Positions 37,269 to 47,134 of a DNA stretch of 64,000 nt are shown here, in pieces. The stretch is from Xanthomonas sp. AM6. Its GTDB lineage: Bacteria > Pseudomonadota > Gammaproteobacteria > Xanthomonadales > Xanthomonadaceae. Position 1 is the first letter of the stretch, and every line of letters starts with the position of its first letter. The notes beneath the pieces are model-generated. The model worked only from the letters and a program-made list of their open reading frames with translations, made no database searches and had not been told where the DNA came from. The DNA is taken from contig NZ_CP106869.1 in NCBI RefSeq assembly GCF_025665335.1, forward strand, positions 2,258,501 through 2,322,500, written 5' to 3'. The position numbers and the translations under genes are program-made.

Positions 37269-38474
37269 GTGAACGAGGTCGCCCACACTTCCTTGGCGCT
37301 CGCCGATCCGATCCGGACCGGCGCGGCGGCCAAGCAGAATCTGCTCGACCTCGATCGCGAGGGCCTGGAGCGCTTCTTCGCCGAGACCCTCGGCGAGGCG
37401 CGCTACCGCGCCCACCAGGTGATGAAGTGGATCCACCACCGCTACGTCACCGACTTCGACCAGATGACCGACCTCGGCAAGGCGCTGCGCGCCAAGCTGC
37501 AGCAGCATGCCGAGGTCGTCGTCCCCAATATCGTGTTCGACAAGCCGTCCACCGACGGGACCCACAAGTGGCTGCTGGCCATGGGCACCGACGGCAAGAA
37601 CGCGATCGAGACCGTGTACATCCCCGACAAGGGCCGCGGCACGCTGTGCGTGTCCTCCCAGGTCGGCTGCGCGCTGAACTGCACGTTCTGTTCGACCGCC
37701 ACCCAGGGCTTCAACCGCAACCTGTCCACCGCCGAGATCATCGGCCAGGTGTGGGTGGCGGCGCGGCACCTGGGCAACGTGCCGCACCAGCAGCGCCGTC
37801 TCACCAACGTGGTGATGATGGGCATGGGCGAGCCGCTGATGAATTTCGACAACGTCGTGCGCGCGATGAGCGTGATGCGCGACGACCTGGGCTACGGCCT
37901 GGCCAACAAGCGGGTGACGCTGTCGACCTCCGGCCTGGTGCCGCAGATCGACCGCCTGTCCACCGAGAGCGACGTGTCGCTGGCGGTGTCGCTGCATGCG
38001 CCGAACGACGCGCTGCGCGAGACGCTGGTCCCGCTCAACAAGAAATACCCGATCGCCGAGCTGATGGCCTCGTGCGCGCGCTACCTGCGCGCCAACAAGC
38101 GCCGCGAGTCGGTGACCTTCGAATACACGCTGATGAAGGGCATCAACGACCAGCCCGAGCATGCGCGGCAGCTGGCGCGGCTGATGCGCCAGTTCGACAA
38201 CGCGGTGCAGACCAAGGACGCGGGCAAGGTCAACCTGATCCCGTTCAATCCGTTCCCCGGCACGCGCTACGAGCGCTCCGGCGAGACCGAGATCCGCGCG
38301 TTCCAGAAGATCCTGCTCGACGCGCAGGTGCTGACCATGGTGCGGCGCACGCGCGGCGACGACATCGATGCGGCCTGCGGCCAGCTCAAGGGGCAGGTGC
38401 TGGACCGTACCCGCCGCCAGGCCGACTTCCAGCGCCAGTTGCAGACGCGGGCGGACCGGGATGCGGCGGCCTAG
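37269..38474 (+). CDS. rlmN: Dual-specificity RNA methyltransferase RlmN
   Basis: Radical-SAM enzyme that methylates C2 of A2503 in 23S rRNA and A37 in some tRNAs. 401 residues; the [4Fe-4S] motif is in [17 protein letters not shown], the SAM-binding part in [10 protein letters not shown], and the second catalytic Cys near the C-terminus in [16 protein letters not shown] start at 37269; about 25 residues precede the conserved [12 protein letters not shown], slightly longer than usual. Overlaps pilF by 14 bases. Confidence 0.96.
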   Translation: MNEVAHTSLALADPIRTGAAAKQNLLDLDREGLERFFAETLGEARYRAHQVMKWIHHRYVTDFDQMTDLGKALRAKLQQHAEVVVPNIVFDKPSTDGTHKWLLAMGTDGKNAIETVYIPDKGRGTLCVSSQVGCALNCTFCSTATQGFNRNLSTAEIIGQVWVAARHLGNVPHQQRRLTNVVMMGMGEPLMNFDNVVRAMSVMRDDLGYGLANKRVTLSTSGLVPQIDRLSTESDVSLAVSLHAPNDALRETLVPLNKKYPIAELMASCARYLRANKRRESVTFEYTLMKGINDQPEHARQLARLMRQFDNAVQTKDAGKVNLIPFNPFPGTRYERSGETEIRAFQKILLDAQVLTMVRRTRGDDIDAACGQLKGQVLDRTRRQADFQRQLQTRADRDAAA

Positions 38475-39279
38475 GCATCCGCTGGCCATCGCGGCGTTGG
38501 GCGTGGCGCTGCTGGCGCTGGCAGCGTGCGCCGGGCGCGGCACCAAGCCGGGCAAGCTGCGCGGCGTCGAACAGGTCGCGCAGGACTACGATTTCCACGA
38601 CAGCGGCGCGGTCAAGGCGCGCTACGCGCTGCAGGAGCAGCTGGGCCTGGCCGGCAACCGGCTCAGCGGCGGCGACCTGGCCGGCGCCGAGACCTACGCG
38701 CGCAAGGCCTTGGCGCTGGCGCCCGATTCGGTGCAGGCGCATACCTTGCTCGCCGTGGTCGCCGACCGCCGCGGCGATGCCGCCGCCGCCGGCGAGCACT
38801 ACCGCAAGGCCGCCGAACTGGCGCCGGATCGCGGCGAGGCCTTGAACAACTACGGCGCCTGGCTGTGCGCGAACGGCGCCGCCGCCGAATCGCTGCAGTG
38901 GTTCGATCGCGCCCTGGCGGCGCCGGGCTACGCCACGCCGGCGTCGGCCCTGGCCAATGCCGGCGGCTGCGCGCTGCAACTCGGCCAGCGCGAACGCGGC
39001 GTGCGCGACCTGCGCAAGGCGCTGGCGCTGGAGCCGGGCAATGCGTATGCGCTGGAGGCGATGGCGCGCGACGAGGCGGCGCAGGCGCGCTTCTTCGAGG
39101 CGCGCGCCTTCTCCGAGCGGCGTTTGTCGGCTGCGCCGGCCACCGCATCCGTGTTACAACTTGCTATTCAGATTGAACAAGGGCTGGGCGACAGGGCTGC
39201 CGCCGGCCGTTACCAACAGCGGTTGCGCAAGGAGTTTCCCGATGCCGCGACCAAGACTCCCGGGGCTAGTGCATTGTGA
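38461..39279 (+). CDS. pilF: Type IV pilus biogenesis lipoprotein PilF
   Basis: Pilotin that helps the PilQ secretin assemble in the outer membrane. 272 residues: a signal with lipobox (LALAAC near residue 22), then six tetratricopeptide-like repeats ([57 protein letters not shown] and so on), the layout of PilF/PilW. The start overlaps rlmN, as commonly seen for this gene pair. It ends in a GTGA overlap with rodZ. Confidence 0.9.
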   Translation: MRRPRHPLAIAALGVALLALAACAGRGTKPGKLRGVEQVAQDYDFHDSGAVKARYALQEQLGLAGNRLSGGDLAGAETYARKALALAPDSVQAHTLLAVVADRRGDAAAAGEHYRKAAELAPDRGEALNNYGAWLCANGAAAESLQWFDRALAAPGYATPASALANAGGCALQLGQRERGVRDLRKALALEPGNAYALEAMARDEAAQARFFEARAFSERRLSAAPATASVLQLAIQIEQGLGDRAAAGRYQQRLRKEFPDAATKTPGASAL

Positions 39280-40163
39280 TCAGTGATTCCAATCCGAACG
39301 CTTTCGACGGCGCCAAAGGTTGCGGGCAACACCTCCGCGAAGCGCGCGAAGCGGCGGGCCTGAGCATCGACGACGTCGGTAGCCGCTTGCGCATGCCGGT
39401 GCACGTGGTCCGTGCCCTGGAAGAGGAACAGTGGCAGCGCCTGGGCGCGCCGGTGTTCGTGCGCGGGCAGTTGCGCAGCTACGCGCGCCTGCTCGGGGTG
39501 GACCTGGAGCCGCTGCTGGAAAGCGCGCGCCTGGCACCGGTGCAACCGGTGGAGCTGATCAGCCACACGCATACGCCGCCGCTGCGGCGCATGCTCGAGA
39601 GCGCCACCCGGCGCCTGGTGTACGTGGTGATCACCGCCGGGCTGGCGGTGCCGGTCTGGTATGCGACCCGTACCCATTTCGCCGAGGACGGTCCGAGCAC
39701 CGCCTCGCTGGACGTGGTGCCCACGGCTCCGGGCGACGCCGCGCAGCCCGCCGCGTCCGCCACCGCCGGCGCCACCAACGCGGCCGCCGCCGCGCCGGCC
39801 AACCGCGCCGCGCCCAGCGCCGCGCCGTACATCGCGTCGCTGACCCCGCTGCCGCGTTCCTCGAACGAAACGGAACGCGCTCCCGGCGCGGCGGCGAAGG
39901 CCGGCCTGAGCCTGTCGTTCCAGGGCGACAGCTGGGTGCAGATCATCGCGCCGGACGGCACGCCGCTGGAAAAGGCCTTGCTCAAGGCGGGCGAAACGCG
40001 CGACTACGCGCCGGGGCAGGTGGGCCGCATCGTGCTCGGCAATGCCTCGGCGGTCCAGGTTCAGCAATCCGGTAGTACCGTGGATCTGACCCCGTACAAG
40101 CGCGCGAACGTGGCCCGCTTTGCGGTATCCTCTGACGGTTCCGTGGTGCCAGCGTCCGAGTGA
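39276..40163 (+). CDS. rodZ: RodZ-family cell-shape protein
   Basis: 295 residues: a cytoplasmic helix-turn-helix domain (LREAREAAGLSIDDVGSRL, residues about 20-95) that contacts MreB in RodZ, one membrane helix (VYVVITAGLAVPVWYATRT), an Ala/Pro linker and a C-terminal DUF4115 beta domain (LSLSFQGDSWVQIIAPDG). GTG start at 39276 overlaps the pilF stop. In many gammaproteobacteria ispG follows; here the next gene is yfgM-like, so ispG has moved. Confidence 0.9.
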   Translation: MISDSNPNAFDGAKGCGQHLREAREAAGLSIDDVGSRLRMPVHVVRALEEEQWQRLGAPVFVRGQLRSYARLLGVDLEPLLESARLAPVQPVELISHTHTPPLRRMLESATRRLVYVVITAGLAVPVWYATRTHFAEDGPSTASLDVVPTAPGDAAQPAASATAGATNAAAAAPANRAAPSAAPYIASLTPLPRSSNETERAPGAAAKAGLSLSFQGDSWVQIIAPDGTPLEKALLKAGETRDYAPGQVGRIVLGNASAVQVQQSGSTVDLTPYKRANVARFAVSSDGSVVPASE

Positions 40164-40227
40164 CGGCGGCGCGGTTCCTCAATCTCAACATTCCATGTCC
40201 CGTCGTTGCGGCGGGGCGAGAGTACGC

Positions 40228-40866
40228 ATGGCGATCGACGACCTGCTCGACGAGCACGAACAAAGCGAACGCGTCCGCACTTGGCTCAGGAAAAACGGCG
40301 CCGGCCTGATCGGCGGCATTGCCCTGGGCATCGGCGCGATCATCGGCTGGCAGTGGTGGACCAAGCAGCATTCCAGCGACCTGGCGCAGGCCAATTCCCG
40401 CTACGACGCCGTGCTCAAGAGCATCCAGGCCAACCAACTGGACAAGGCGAGCAAGGACATGGCGGCGCTGCAGCAGAGCCCGGCCAACATCTACGCCGAA
40501 CTGGCCGCGTTGCGCCTGGCCAAGGCGCAGGCCGACGCCGGCAAGTACGACCAGGCCCTGGCGACGCTGCGCGGGCTCAAGACCGAAGGCGAGCTGAAGC
40601 GGCTGGTCGACCAGCGCGTGGCGCGGCTGCTGATCCAGACCGGCAAGAGCGACGAAGCGCTGAAGCTGCTGGCCACGGCCGACGACAACCAGAGCCTGGA
40701 GATCCGCGGCGATGCGCTGATCGCGCAGGGCAAGCGCGAGGCGGCACGCGATGCGTACGCCAAATCGCTGGCGACCCTGGACGTGGCGGCGCCACAACGG
40801 CGACTGCTTGAAACGAAATTGATGGATGCGGGCGGCACCGTGCCGAATCCTGCGGAGCCGATCTGA
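40228..40866 (+). CDS. yfgM: YfgM-like membrane-anchored TPR protein
   Basis: 212 residues: MAIDDLLDEHEQSERVRTWL, one membrane helix (LIGGIALGIGAIIGWQWW), then a periplasmic tetratricopeptide domain. YfgM is an ancillary SecYEG/PpiD partner in E. coli. Start ATG 40228 follows GCGAG. The last base of its stop is the first base of the bamB ATG, the usual yfgM-bamB-der order. Confidence 0.9.
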   Translation: MAIDDLLDEHEQSERVRTWLRKNGAGLIGGIALGIGAIIGWQWWTKQHSSDLAQANSRYDAVLKSIQANQLDKASKDMAALQQSPANIYAELAALRLAKAQADAGKYDQALATLRGLKTEGELKRLVDQRVARLLIQTGKSDEALKLLATADDNQSLEIRGDALIAQGKREAARDAYAKSLATLDVAAPQRRLLETKLMDAGGTVPNPAEPI

Positions 40867-42221
40867 TGAAGGTAGTCATGTTCAAGCGCATCGCGACGGT
40901 CGCCCTGCTGGGTTTGGCGCTGTCCGGCTGCAGCACGGTCAAGGGCTGGTTCGCGGGCAAGGACGCGGCCGCCAAGAAGGCCGCCGAGCCGGCCGAGCTG
41001 GTCGATTTCAAGCCGTCGGTGAAGGTCGCCAAGCTGTGGTCCACCGATGCCGGCAAGGGCGAGCAGCGCATCGGCGTGCGCCAGCGTCCGGCGGTGGCCG
41101 ACGGCAAGGTGTACCTGGCCGCGACGTCCGGTTCGGTCTATGCGCTGGACCTGCAGACCGGCAAGACGCTGTGGGAATACGACGCCAAGAAGGCGCGCAA
41201 GGAGCGCCTGTCGCAGGTCCAGGAGCAGCCGGAGAGCCAGGTCGAGGGCGAGTCGAGCAAGGGCCTGTCCAAGGACGAGCGCGCCGCCTACAAGCAGCGC
41301 CTGCGCAACGAGAAGCAGCAGGCCAAGGAACGCAAGCGGCTGGAGAAGAACCGTCCGCTGCCGCGCTTCGCCGGCGGTCCCGGCGTGGGCGACGGGCTGG
41401 TGGTGGTGGGTGGCCTGAACGGCGAAGTGATCGCGCTCGACGCCGCCAGCGGCACCGAGAAGTGGCGCGCCAAGGTGCCCAACGAAGTGATCGCCGCCCC
41501 TGTGGTCGCGCAGAACCTGGTGTTCGTGCGCAGCAACGACGGCCACGTCACCGCGTTCGATGCCAGTAACGGGCAGCAGCGCTGGTTCCATACGCAGGAA
41601 CTGCCGACCCTGACCGTGCGCGGCAACGCGCCGGTGGTGGCCGGCCCGGGCGTGCTGTTCGTCGGCAACGACGATGGCACGCTGTCGGCGCTGGCGATGC
41701 AGGACGGGCGCGTGCTGTGGGAGCAGACCATCGGCGTGCCGGAAGGCCGCACCGAACTGGAGCGCATGGCCGACGTGGACGGCGCGCCGGTGCTGGACGG
41801 CACTACCGTGTACGCGACCAGCTTCAAGAACCAGACCCTGGCGCTGGAAGGCCCGAGCGGCCGCCCGCTGTGGACCCGCGACCACGGCAGCGCCGGCGGC
41901 GTCGGCGTCAGTTCCAGCAGCGTGGTGGTGGCCGACAACGCCGGTTCGGTGTGGGCGCTGGACAAGGCCTCCGGCTCGGCGACCTGGTCGCAGGCCGCGC
42001 TGGCGCGGCGCTCGCTGACCGGGGTGGCGATCCAGGGCGATTACGCCGTGGTCGGCGACTACAAGGGCTATCTGCATTGGCTTAAGCTCGACAACGGCGA
42101 GATCGCCGCACGCGAGCGGGTGGGACGCAAGGCGCTGGTAGCGCAGCCGGTGGTGGCCGATGGCATCCTGCTGGTCCAGAACACGAAAGGCGACCTGACC
42201 GCGTTCCGGTTGGGTCAATAA
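40866..42221 (+). CDS. bamB: Outer membrane assembly lipoprotein BamB, with insertion
   Basis: Beta-propeller subunit of the BAM complex that inserts outer-membrane proteins. 451 residues, against about 390 in E. coli. Lipobox LSGC near residue 22; PQQ-like blades recur (GSVYALDLQTGKTLWEYD, GEVIALDAASGTEKWRAKV, GHVTAFDASNGQQRWFH). Between blades one and two is a strongly charged Lys/Arg/Glu/Gln segment (about residues 105-160) that looks like a helical hairpin or coiled coil and accounts for the extra length. Preceded by yfgM and followed by der. Confidence 0.95.
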   Translation: MKVVMFKRIATVALLGLALSGCSTVKGWFAGKDAAAKKAAEPAELVDFKPSVKVAKLWSTDAGKGEQRIGVRQRPAVADGKVYLAATSGSVYALDLQTGKTLWEYDAKKARKERLSQVQEQPESQVEGESSKGLSKDERAAYKQRLRNEKQQAKERKRLEKNRPLPRFAGGPGVGDGLVVVGGLNGEVIALDAASGTEKWRAKVPNEVIAAPVVAQNLVFVRSNDGHVTAFDASNGQQRWFHTQELPTLTVRGNAPVVAGPGVLFVGNDDGTLSALAMQDGRVLWEQTIGVPEGRTELERMADVDGAPVLDGTTVYATSFKNQTLALEGPSGRPLWTRDHGSAGGVGVSSSSVVVADNAGSVWALDKASGSATWSQAALARRSLTGVAIQGDYAVVGDYKGYLHWLKLDNGEIAARERVGRKALVAQPVVADGILLVQNTKGDLTAFRLGQ

Positions 42222-42236
42222 GGGAAGGAATTCGCG

Positions 42237-43634
42237 ATGCTGCCGCTGGTCGCCCTGGTTGGACGGCCGAATGTCGGCAAGTCCACGCTGTTCAACGCGC
42301 TCACGCGCAGCCGCGACGCGCTGGTCCACGACCAGCCCGGCGTCACCCGCGATCGCCACTACGGCGTGTGCCGGCTGGAGCCGGAAACCCCGTTCGTGAT
42401 CGTCGACACCGGCGGCATTTCCGGCGAGGAAGAAGGCCTGGCCGGCGCCACCGCCGACCAGGCGCGCGCGGCGGCCGGCGAAGCGGACCTGGTGCTGTTC
42501 GTGGTCGACGGACGCGAGGGTTCGTCCTCGCTCGACGACGAGATCCTGGCCTGGCTGCGCAAGCTGGCGCGGCCGACGCTGTTGCTGATCAACAAGATCG
42601 ACGGCACCGACGAGGACCAGGTCCGCGCCGAGTTCGCGCGCTATGGCCTGGGCGAGGCGATCGCGGTCTCGGCCGCGCACCGCCACGGCATCGACGACCT
42701 GCTCGAGGAAGTGCTGTCGCGGCTGCCCGAGGAGGGCGCCGGCGAGACGCTGGACACCGATCCCAAGCGCATGCGCATCGCCTTCGTCGGCCGTCCCAAC
42801 GTCGGCAAGTCGACGCTGGTCAACCGCCTGCTCGGCGAGGAACGGATGATCGCCTCCGAAGTGCCGGGCACCACCCGCGACTCGATCGCGGTGGACCTGC
42901 AGCGCGACGACCGCCTGTACCGGCTGATCGACACCGCCGGCCTGCGCCGCCGCGGCCGGGTCGAGGAGGCGGTGGAGAAGTTCAGCGTGTTCAAGACGCT
43001 GCAGGCGATCGAGCAATGCGAGGTCGCGGTGCTGCTGCTCGACGCCACCGAAGGCGTCACCGACCAGGACGCCAGCGTGCTCGGTGCGATCCTGGACGCC
43101 GGCCGCGCGCTGGTGGTGGCGGTCAACAAGTGGGACGGGCTCACCGACTACCAGCGCGAGCAGGCCGAGGCGCTGCTGTCGCGCAAGCTCGGCTTCGTGC
43201 CGTGGGCCGAAGCGGTGCGGATCTCGGCCAAGCACGGCTCGGGCCTGCGCGAGCTGTTCCGCGCGATCCACAACGCGCATGCCTCGGCGATCCGCGAATT
43301 TAGCACCAGCGAAGTCAACCAGGCGCTGGAAGTGGCCTATGAGACCAATCCGCCGCCGAGCATCCGCGGCCACGTCTCCAAGCTGCGCTACGTGCATCCG
43401 GGCGGCAGCAACCCGCCGACCTTCATCGTCCATGGCACCCGCCTGAAGGTGCTGCCGGAGTCGTACAAGCGCTACCTGGAAAACTTCTTCCGCAAGCGCT
43501 TCAAGCTGGTCGGCACGCCGGTGCGCTTCATGTTCCGCGAAGGCGCCAATCCGTACGAAGGCAAGAAGAACGTGCTGACCGAGCGCCAGATCGCCAAGAA
43601 GCGGCGGCTGATGAAGCACGTCCGCGGCAAGTAG
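42237..43634 (+). CDS. der: Ribosome biogenesis GTPase Der
   Basis: 465 residues, two tandem G domains and a KH-like C-terminal domain. Walker A motifs [12 protein letters not shown] (residue about 8) and [12 protein letters not shown] (about 182), DTGGI and DTAGL switch II motifs, NKID and NKWD specificity motifs. Needed for 50S subunit assembly. AAGGAA precedes the ATG. Family length normal. Confidence 0.97.
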   Translation: MLPLVALVGRPNVGKSTLFNALTRSRDALVHDQPGVTRDRHYGVCRLEPETPFVIVDTGGISGEEEGLAGATADQARAAAGEADLVLFVVDGREGSSSLDDEILAWLRKLARPTLLLINKIDGTDEDQVRAEFARYGLGEAIAVSAAHRHGIDDLLEEVLSRLPEEGAGETLDTDPKRMRIAFVGRPNVGKSTLVNRLLGEERMIASEVPGTTRDSIAVDLQRDDRLYRLIDTAGLRRRGRVEEAVEKFSVFKTLQAIEQCEVAVLLLDATEGVTDQDASVLGAILDAGRALVVAVNKWDGLTDYQREQAEALLSRKLGFVPWAEAVRISAKHGSGLRELFRAIHNAHASAIREFSTSEVNQALEVAYETNPPPSIRGHVSKLRYVHPGGSNPPTFIVHGTRLKVLPESYKRYLENFFRKRFKLVGTPVRFMFREGANPYEGKKNVLTERQIAKKRRLMKHVRGK

Positions 43635-43637
43635 CCG

Positions 43638-44243
43638 ATGGACGCGCGGCGCGAGGTCACGCTGGGCATCCTCGCCGGCGGCCGCGCGCAACGCCTGGGC
43701 GGCCGCGACAAGGCCTGGCTGCAACGCGACGGGCAGCCGCTGGTGCTGGGCCTGGCGCAGGCGCTGGCGCCGTCGGTGGCGGCGGTGCTGGTCAGCGCCA
43801 ACCGCATGCGGCCGCGCTATGCCGCCGCCGGGCTGCAGGCGCTGCCCGACCGGGTCGCCGCGCCGCCGGGCGCCGCGCGCTCGCTGGGGCCGATCGCCGG
43901 CCTGGATGCATTGGCCGCCGCCTGCGCGACGCCGTGGCTGCTGACCTTGCCGGTGGACCTGTGCCGCTTGCCGCCCACGCTGCTGGACAGGCTGATCGCG
44001 GCCAGCGGCGCCGGCGAGGGTGCCTATGCCGAGGACGACGACGGCGTGCAGCCGCTGGTGGCGCTGTACCGCGTCGCCGTGCTGCGGCCTGCGCTGGCGG
44101 CGGCGCTGGCCAGCGGGCGCTACGCGCCGAGCGCCCTGCAGCAGCGGTTGGCGATGGCCCGCGTGCGCCTGACCGGGGTGACGTTCGGCAACCTCAACAC
44201 GCCGCAGGACCTGCACGCAGCGGGTATCCTGCCGGCGCCATGA
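43638..44243 (+). CDS. mobA: Molybdenum cofactor guanylyltransferase
   Basis: Attaches GMP to molybdopterin to make the bis-MGD cofactor. 201 residues with the nucleotide-binding LAGGRAQRLGGRDKAWL, RSLGPIAGLDALAA, LPVDLCRLPPTLL and the C-terminal NLNTPQDL. Starts three bases after der and overlaps moeA by four bases (ATGA). Opens a molybdenum-cofactor operon placed behind the bamB-der genes. Confidence 0.93.
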   Translation: MDARREVTLGILAGGRAQRLGGRDKAWLQRDGQPLVLGLAQALAPSVAAVLVSANRMRPRYAAAGLQALPDRVAAPPGAARSLGPIAGLDALAAACATPWLLTLPVDLCRLPPTLLDRLIAASGAGEGAYAEDDDGVQPLVALYRVAVLRPALAAALASGRYAPSALQQRLAMARVRLTGVTFGNLNTPQDLHAAGILPAP

Positions 44244-45457
44244 ACGACTATCCCACCCGCATTGCCTATTCCGAGGCGCTGGCCATCGTCGCCGCCGTCG
44301 CCCAGTCGCGGCCGTTGCCCGCCGAACGCCTGGCGCTGCCGCGCGCCGACGGCCGCATCCTGCTCGAACCGCTGGACGCGCCGATCGACCTGCCGCCGTT
44401 CGCCAACAGCGCGATGGACGGCTTCGCGCTGCGCCATGCCGACCTGGCCGCCGATGCGCCGAGCCTGCTGCGCCTGGCTGGCGAGCAGTTCGCCGGCGAG
44501 GACCTGCGGCAGGCGCTCGGCGCCGGCGAATGCCTGCGCATCACCACCGGCGCGCCGTTGCCGGCGGGCGCCGATACGGTGGTGATCAAGGAGAACGTGG
44601 TCGAGCGCGACGGCCAGGTGCAGGTGCCGGCCGCGCTCGTCGCCGGCGCGCACGTGCGCGCCCGCGGCGAGGACGTGCGCGCCGGCGAGCGCGTGCTCGA
44701 GGCCGGCGTGGCATTGACGCCGTCGCGGATCGGCCTGGCCGCCGCGCTCGGCGTGGCGCAGCTGGCGGTGGCGGCGCGGCCGACCGTGGCGGTGTTCGCC
44801 ACCGGCGACGAGCTGGTCGAGCCGGGCATGCCACTCAGGCCCGGGCAGATCTACAACAGCAACCGCGACATGCTGATGGCGCAGCTGCGCCTGCTCGGCC
44901 TGGAGCCGACCGCGTGGCCGACGCTGCCGGACGATCCGCAGCGGATCGAGCGCATGCTCGCCGATGCCGCCTCGGCGTTCGACGTGGTGCTGACCTGCGG
45001 CGGCGTGTCCGCCGGCGAGAAGGACTACCTGCCGCGGCTGCTGGCCGAGCGCGGCCGCATCCATTTCTGGAAGGTGCGCATGCGCCCGGGCATGCCGCTG
45101 CTGTTCGGCGAGCTGGACCGCGCCCTGTTCCTGGGCCTGCCGGGCAATCCGGTGTCGGTGCTGGCGACCTTCCTGGCGATCGGGCGGCCGTTGCTGGACG
45201 CGCTGCAGCAGCGTACCGAGCCGCGCCCGCAATGGCGCGCGCGGCTGGCCTCGGGCTGGGACAAGCGCCACGACCGCCTGGAGTTCCTGCGCGGGCGCAT
45301 GCGCTGCGACGCGCACGGGCAGCTGTGGGCGGAACCGAACCCCGCCGACGGTTCGCACCGGCTGCGCGGCGCGGCCGACAGCGACGTGCTGCTGCGCCTG
45401 GACGAGGGCGCGCGCCGCTTCGACGCCGGCGAGGTGGTCGAGGTGTTCGCGTACTGA
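44240..45457 (+). CDS. moeA: Molybdopterin molybdenumtransferase
   Basis: Inserts molybdate into adenylated molybdopterin. 405 residues with FANSAMDGFALRHAD, ITTGAPLPAGADTVV, the MoaB/Mog-like active site VAVFATGDELVEPG, YNSNRDMLMAQL, and TCGGVSAGEKDYL, then LPGNPVSVLATF. Overlaps mobA, so the two are translated together. Confidence 0.95.
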   Translation: MNDYPTRIAYSEALAIVAAVAQSRPLPAERLALPRADGRILLEPLDAPIDLPPFANSAMDGFALRHADLAADAPSLLRLAGEQFAGEDLRQALGAGECLRITTGAPLPAGADTVVIKENVVERDGQVQVPAALVAGAHVRARGEDVRAGERVLEAGVALTPSRIGLAAALGVAQLAVAARPTVAVFATGDELVEPGMPLRPGQIYNSNRDMLMAQLRLLGLEPTAWPTLPDDPQRIERMLADAASAFDVVLTCGGVSAGEKDYLPRLLAERGRIHFWKVRMRPGMPLLFGELDRALFLGLPGNPVSVLATFLAIGRPLLDALQQRTEPRPQWRARLASGWDKRHDRLEFLRGRMRCDAHGQLWAEPNPADGSHRLRGAADSDVLLRLDEGARRFDAGEVVEVFAY

Positions 45458-45600
45458 GCCGCGTGCATGCGTCGCCGGGCGGGTGTGTGCGTCACGCCGG
45501 GCGCCGGCCACCACGTCGCGCCGCTTGCGCGTATTGAGTGCCTGCCGCTTCGGTTCGATGGCGGCGGGACGCGCCACCGGTTTGCGCCGATAATGCGCCC

Positions 45601-46740
45601 ATGAGCATCCGAGAGCTGACCCCGCAGCAGGCCCATGCGCGCATCGCCCGGGGTGCGCGGCTGATCGACGTGCGCGAGGAACACGAGCGTGCATCCGGCA
45701 TGGCCGAGGGCGCGCTCGGCGTTGCGCGCGCGCAGCTGCAGGACGCGCCGGCCGCGCATCTGGGCGCGACCGACGCCGAGGTGATCCTGATCTGCCAGAG
45801 CGGCAGGCGCTCGCACGAGGCGGCGCTGTTCCTGCAGCAGGCGGGTTATTCCGCGGTGGCTTCGGTGCTGGGCGGCACCACGCAGTGGCAGCGCGACGGA
45901 TTGCCGCTGCAGCGGCCGGCGCTGGCGCCGGAGCAGCAGGAGTTCTTCGAGCGCTATTCGCGCCACCTGCGCCTGCCCGAGGTCGGGATCGAGGGCCAGC
46001 GCCGGCTGCAGGGCGCGCGCGTGCTGCTGGTCGGCGCCGGCGGGCTGGGTTCGCCGGCCGGCTTCTACCTGGCCGCGGCCGGGGTCGGCCAGCTGCGCAT
46101 CGCCGACGACGACGTGGTCGATCGCAGCAACCTGCAACGGCAGATCCTGCACACCGAGGCGCGGGTCGGGCAGCCCAAGGTGGCTTCGGCCGCCGCGGCG
46201 CTGGGCGCGCTGAATCCCGGGGTGGCGGTGGAGGCGGTGCGCGAGCGGGTGACCGCGGCCAATGTCGAGCGCCTGCTGCAGGACGTGGACGTGGTACTCG
46301 ACGGCTCGGACAATTTCCCGGCGCGCTACCTGCTCAACGACGCCTGCGTGAAGCTGGGCAAGCCGCTGGTGTACGGCGCGGTGCAGCGCTTCGAGGGCCA
46401 GGTCAGCGTGTTCGACGCCGGCCGCCATCGTGGCCAGGCGCCGTGCTACCGCTGCCTGTTCCCCGAGCCGCCGCCGCCGGAGTTCGCGCCCAGCTGCGCC
46501 GAGGCCGGCGTGCTCGGCGTGCTGCCCGGCATCGTCGGCCTGCTGCAGGCCAACGAGGTGCTGAAGCTGCTGCTGGGCATCGGCGAGCCGCTGCGCGGGC
46601 GCCTGCTGTACTTCGACGCGCTGGCGATGCGCTTCCGCGAAACCCGCCTGGCCGCCGACCCGCAGTGCCCGCTGTGCGCGCCGGGGCTGGCGTTCCCCGG
46701 CTACATCGATTACGCGCAGTTCTGTGGGGCGGAAACCTGA
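45601..46740 (+). CDS. moeB: Rhodanese-MoeB fusion adenylyltransferase
   Basis: 379 residues. The N-terminal rhodanese domain (residues 1-105) has the active-site loop LICQSGRRSHEAA. A ThiF/MoeB E1-like domain follows: VLLVGAGGLGSPAGFYLAAAG, DDDVVDRSNLQRQ, DGSDNFPARYLLND, and two zinc-binding pairs, CYRC and CPLC. It adenylates and probably thiolates a MoaD- or ThiS-like carrier. Eukaryotic MOCS3/Uba4 have the rhodanese at the C-terminus; here it is at the N-terminus. Start ATG 45601; 143 bases after moeA. Confidence 0.9.
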   Translation: MSIRELTPQQAHARIARGARLIDVREEHERASGMAEGALGVARAQLQDAPAAHLGATDAEVILICQSGRRSHEAALFLQQAGYSAVASVLGGTTQWQRDGLPLQRPALAPEQQEFFERYSRHLRLPEVGIEGQRRLQGARVLLVGAGGLGSPAGFYLAAAGVGQLRIADDDVVDRSNLQRQILHTEARVGQPKVASAAAALGALNPGVAVEAVRERVTAANVERLLQDVDVVLDGSDNFPARYLLNDACVKLGKPLVYGAVQRFEGQVSVFDAGRHRGQAPCYRCLFPEPPPPEFAPSCAEAGVLGVLPGIVGLLQANEVLKLLLGIGEPLRGRLLYFDALAMRFRETRLAADPQCPLCAPGLAFPGYIDYAQFCGAET

Positions 46741-46815
46741 GCGTGACGTCGAGCTGCGACCCCGCGCAACACGCAGTTGCGGTCAGCCGCCGCGCAAACG
46801 TCATGAAGCAACAAG

Positions 46816-46844
46816 CCCTCTCCCCTCGGGAAAGGGGGTGAGGG
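46816..46844. repeat. CCCTCTCCCCT palindrome
   Basis: CCCTCTCCCCT pairs with AGGGGGTGAGGG around CGGGAA with one bulge. It lies 75 bases after the moeB stop. Similar CCCTCTCCC/GGGAGAGGG palindromes are frequent between genes in GC-rich proteobacteria; it could end moeB transcription. Confidence 0.6.
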
Positions 46845-46996
46845 TATGGCGCGAAAGCGTCTCGCTGTGTTTGAGTGCGCGAGGCTTCGTCCATACCCTC
46901 GTCCGCGCCTGCACGGCATCTCGCGCTCGGCGGCGATGGCTTCTTGGTTCCCTCCGGCCAGGATGAGCGATAGATCTCTCAACGTCCTGCCGCAAT

Positions 46997-47021
46997 GCAT
47001 CGGGACTGAAGTCCCTCCCAC
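46997..47021. repeat. Half copy of hairpin repeat family
   Basis: CATCGGGACTGAAGTCCCTC followed by CCACAG matches one arm of the GTGGGAGGGACTTCAGTCCCGATG type of element, related to the repeats at 18661 and 48998, but the second arm is missing. The internal GGGACT-GA-AGTCCC part can still fold. Confidence 0.55.
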
Positions 47022-47134
47022 AGGCAATGCGCTCGCTTGCAGAGCGGCGGCGATCGCTTTGGCCGCCACGCCGCCTCGCCATGTTGCACGTGCCTGGGCT
47101 GGGGCGGTCCCGGCCTTGTGCGTAGAATCGGCGC

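Larger units (their letters stand above)
46741..47134. other. Intergenic region with repeat fragments
   Basis: 394 bases, no convincing gene. It holds a palindrome (46816-46844) and a solitary half of a GGGACT-type hairpin (about 46997-47021). The promoter of the Kef-type antiporter should be at its right end, but I see no clear hexamers. Confidence 0.6.
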
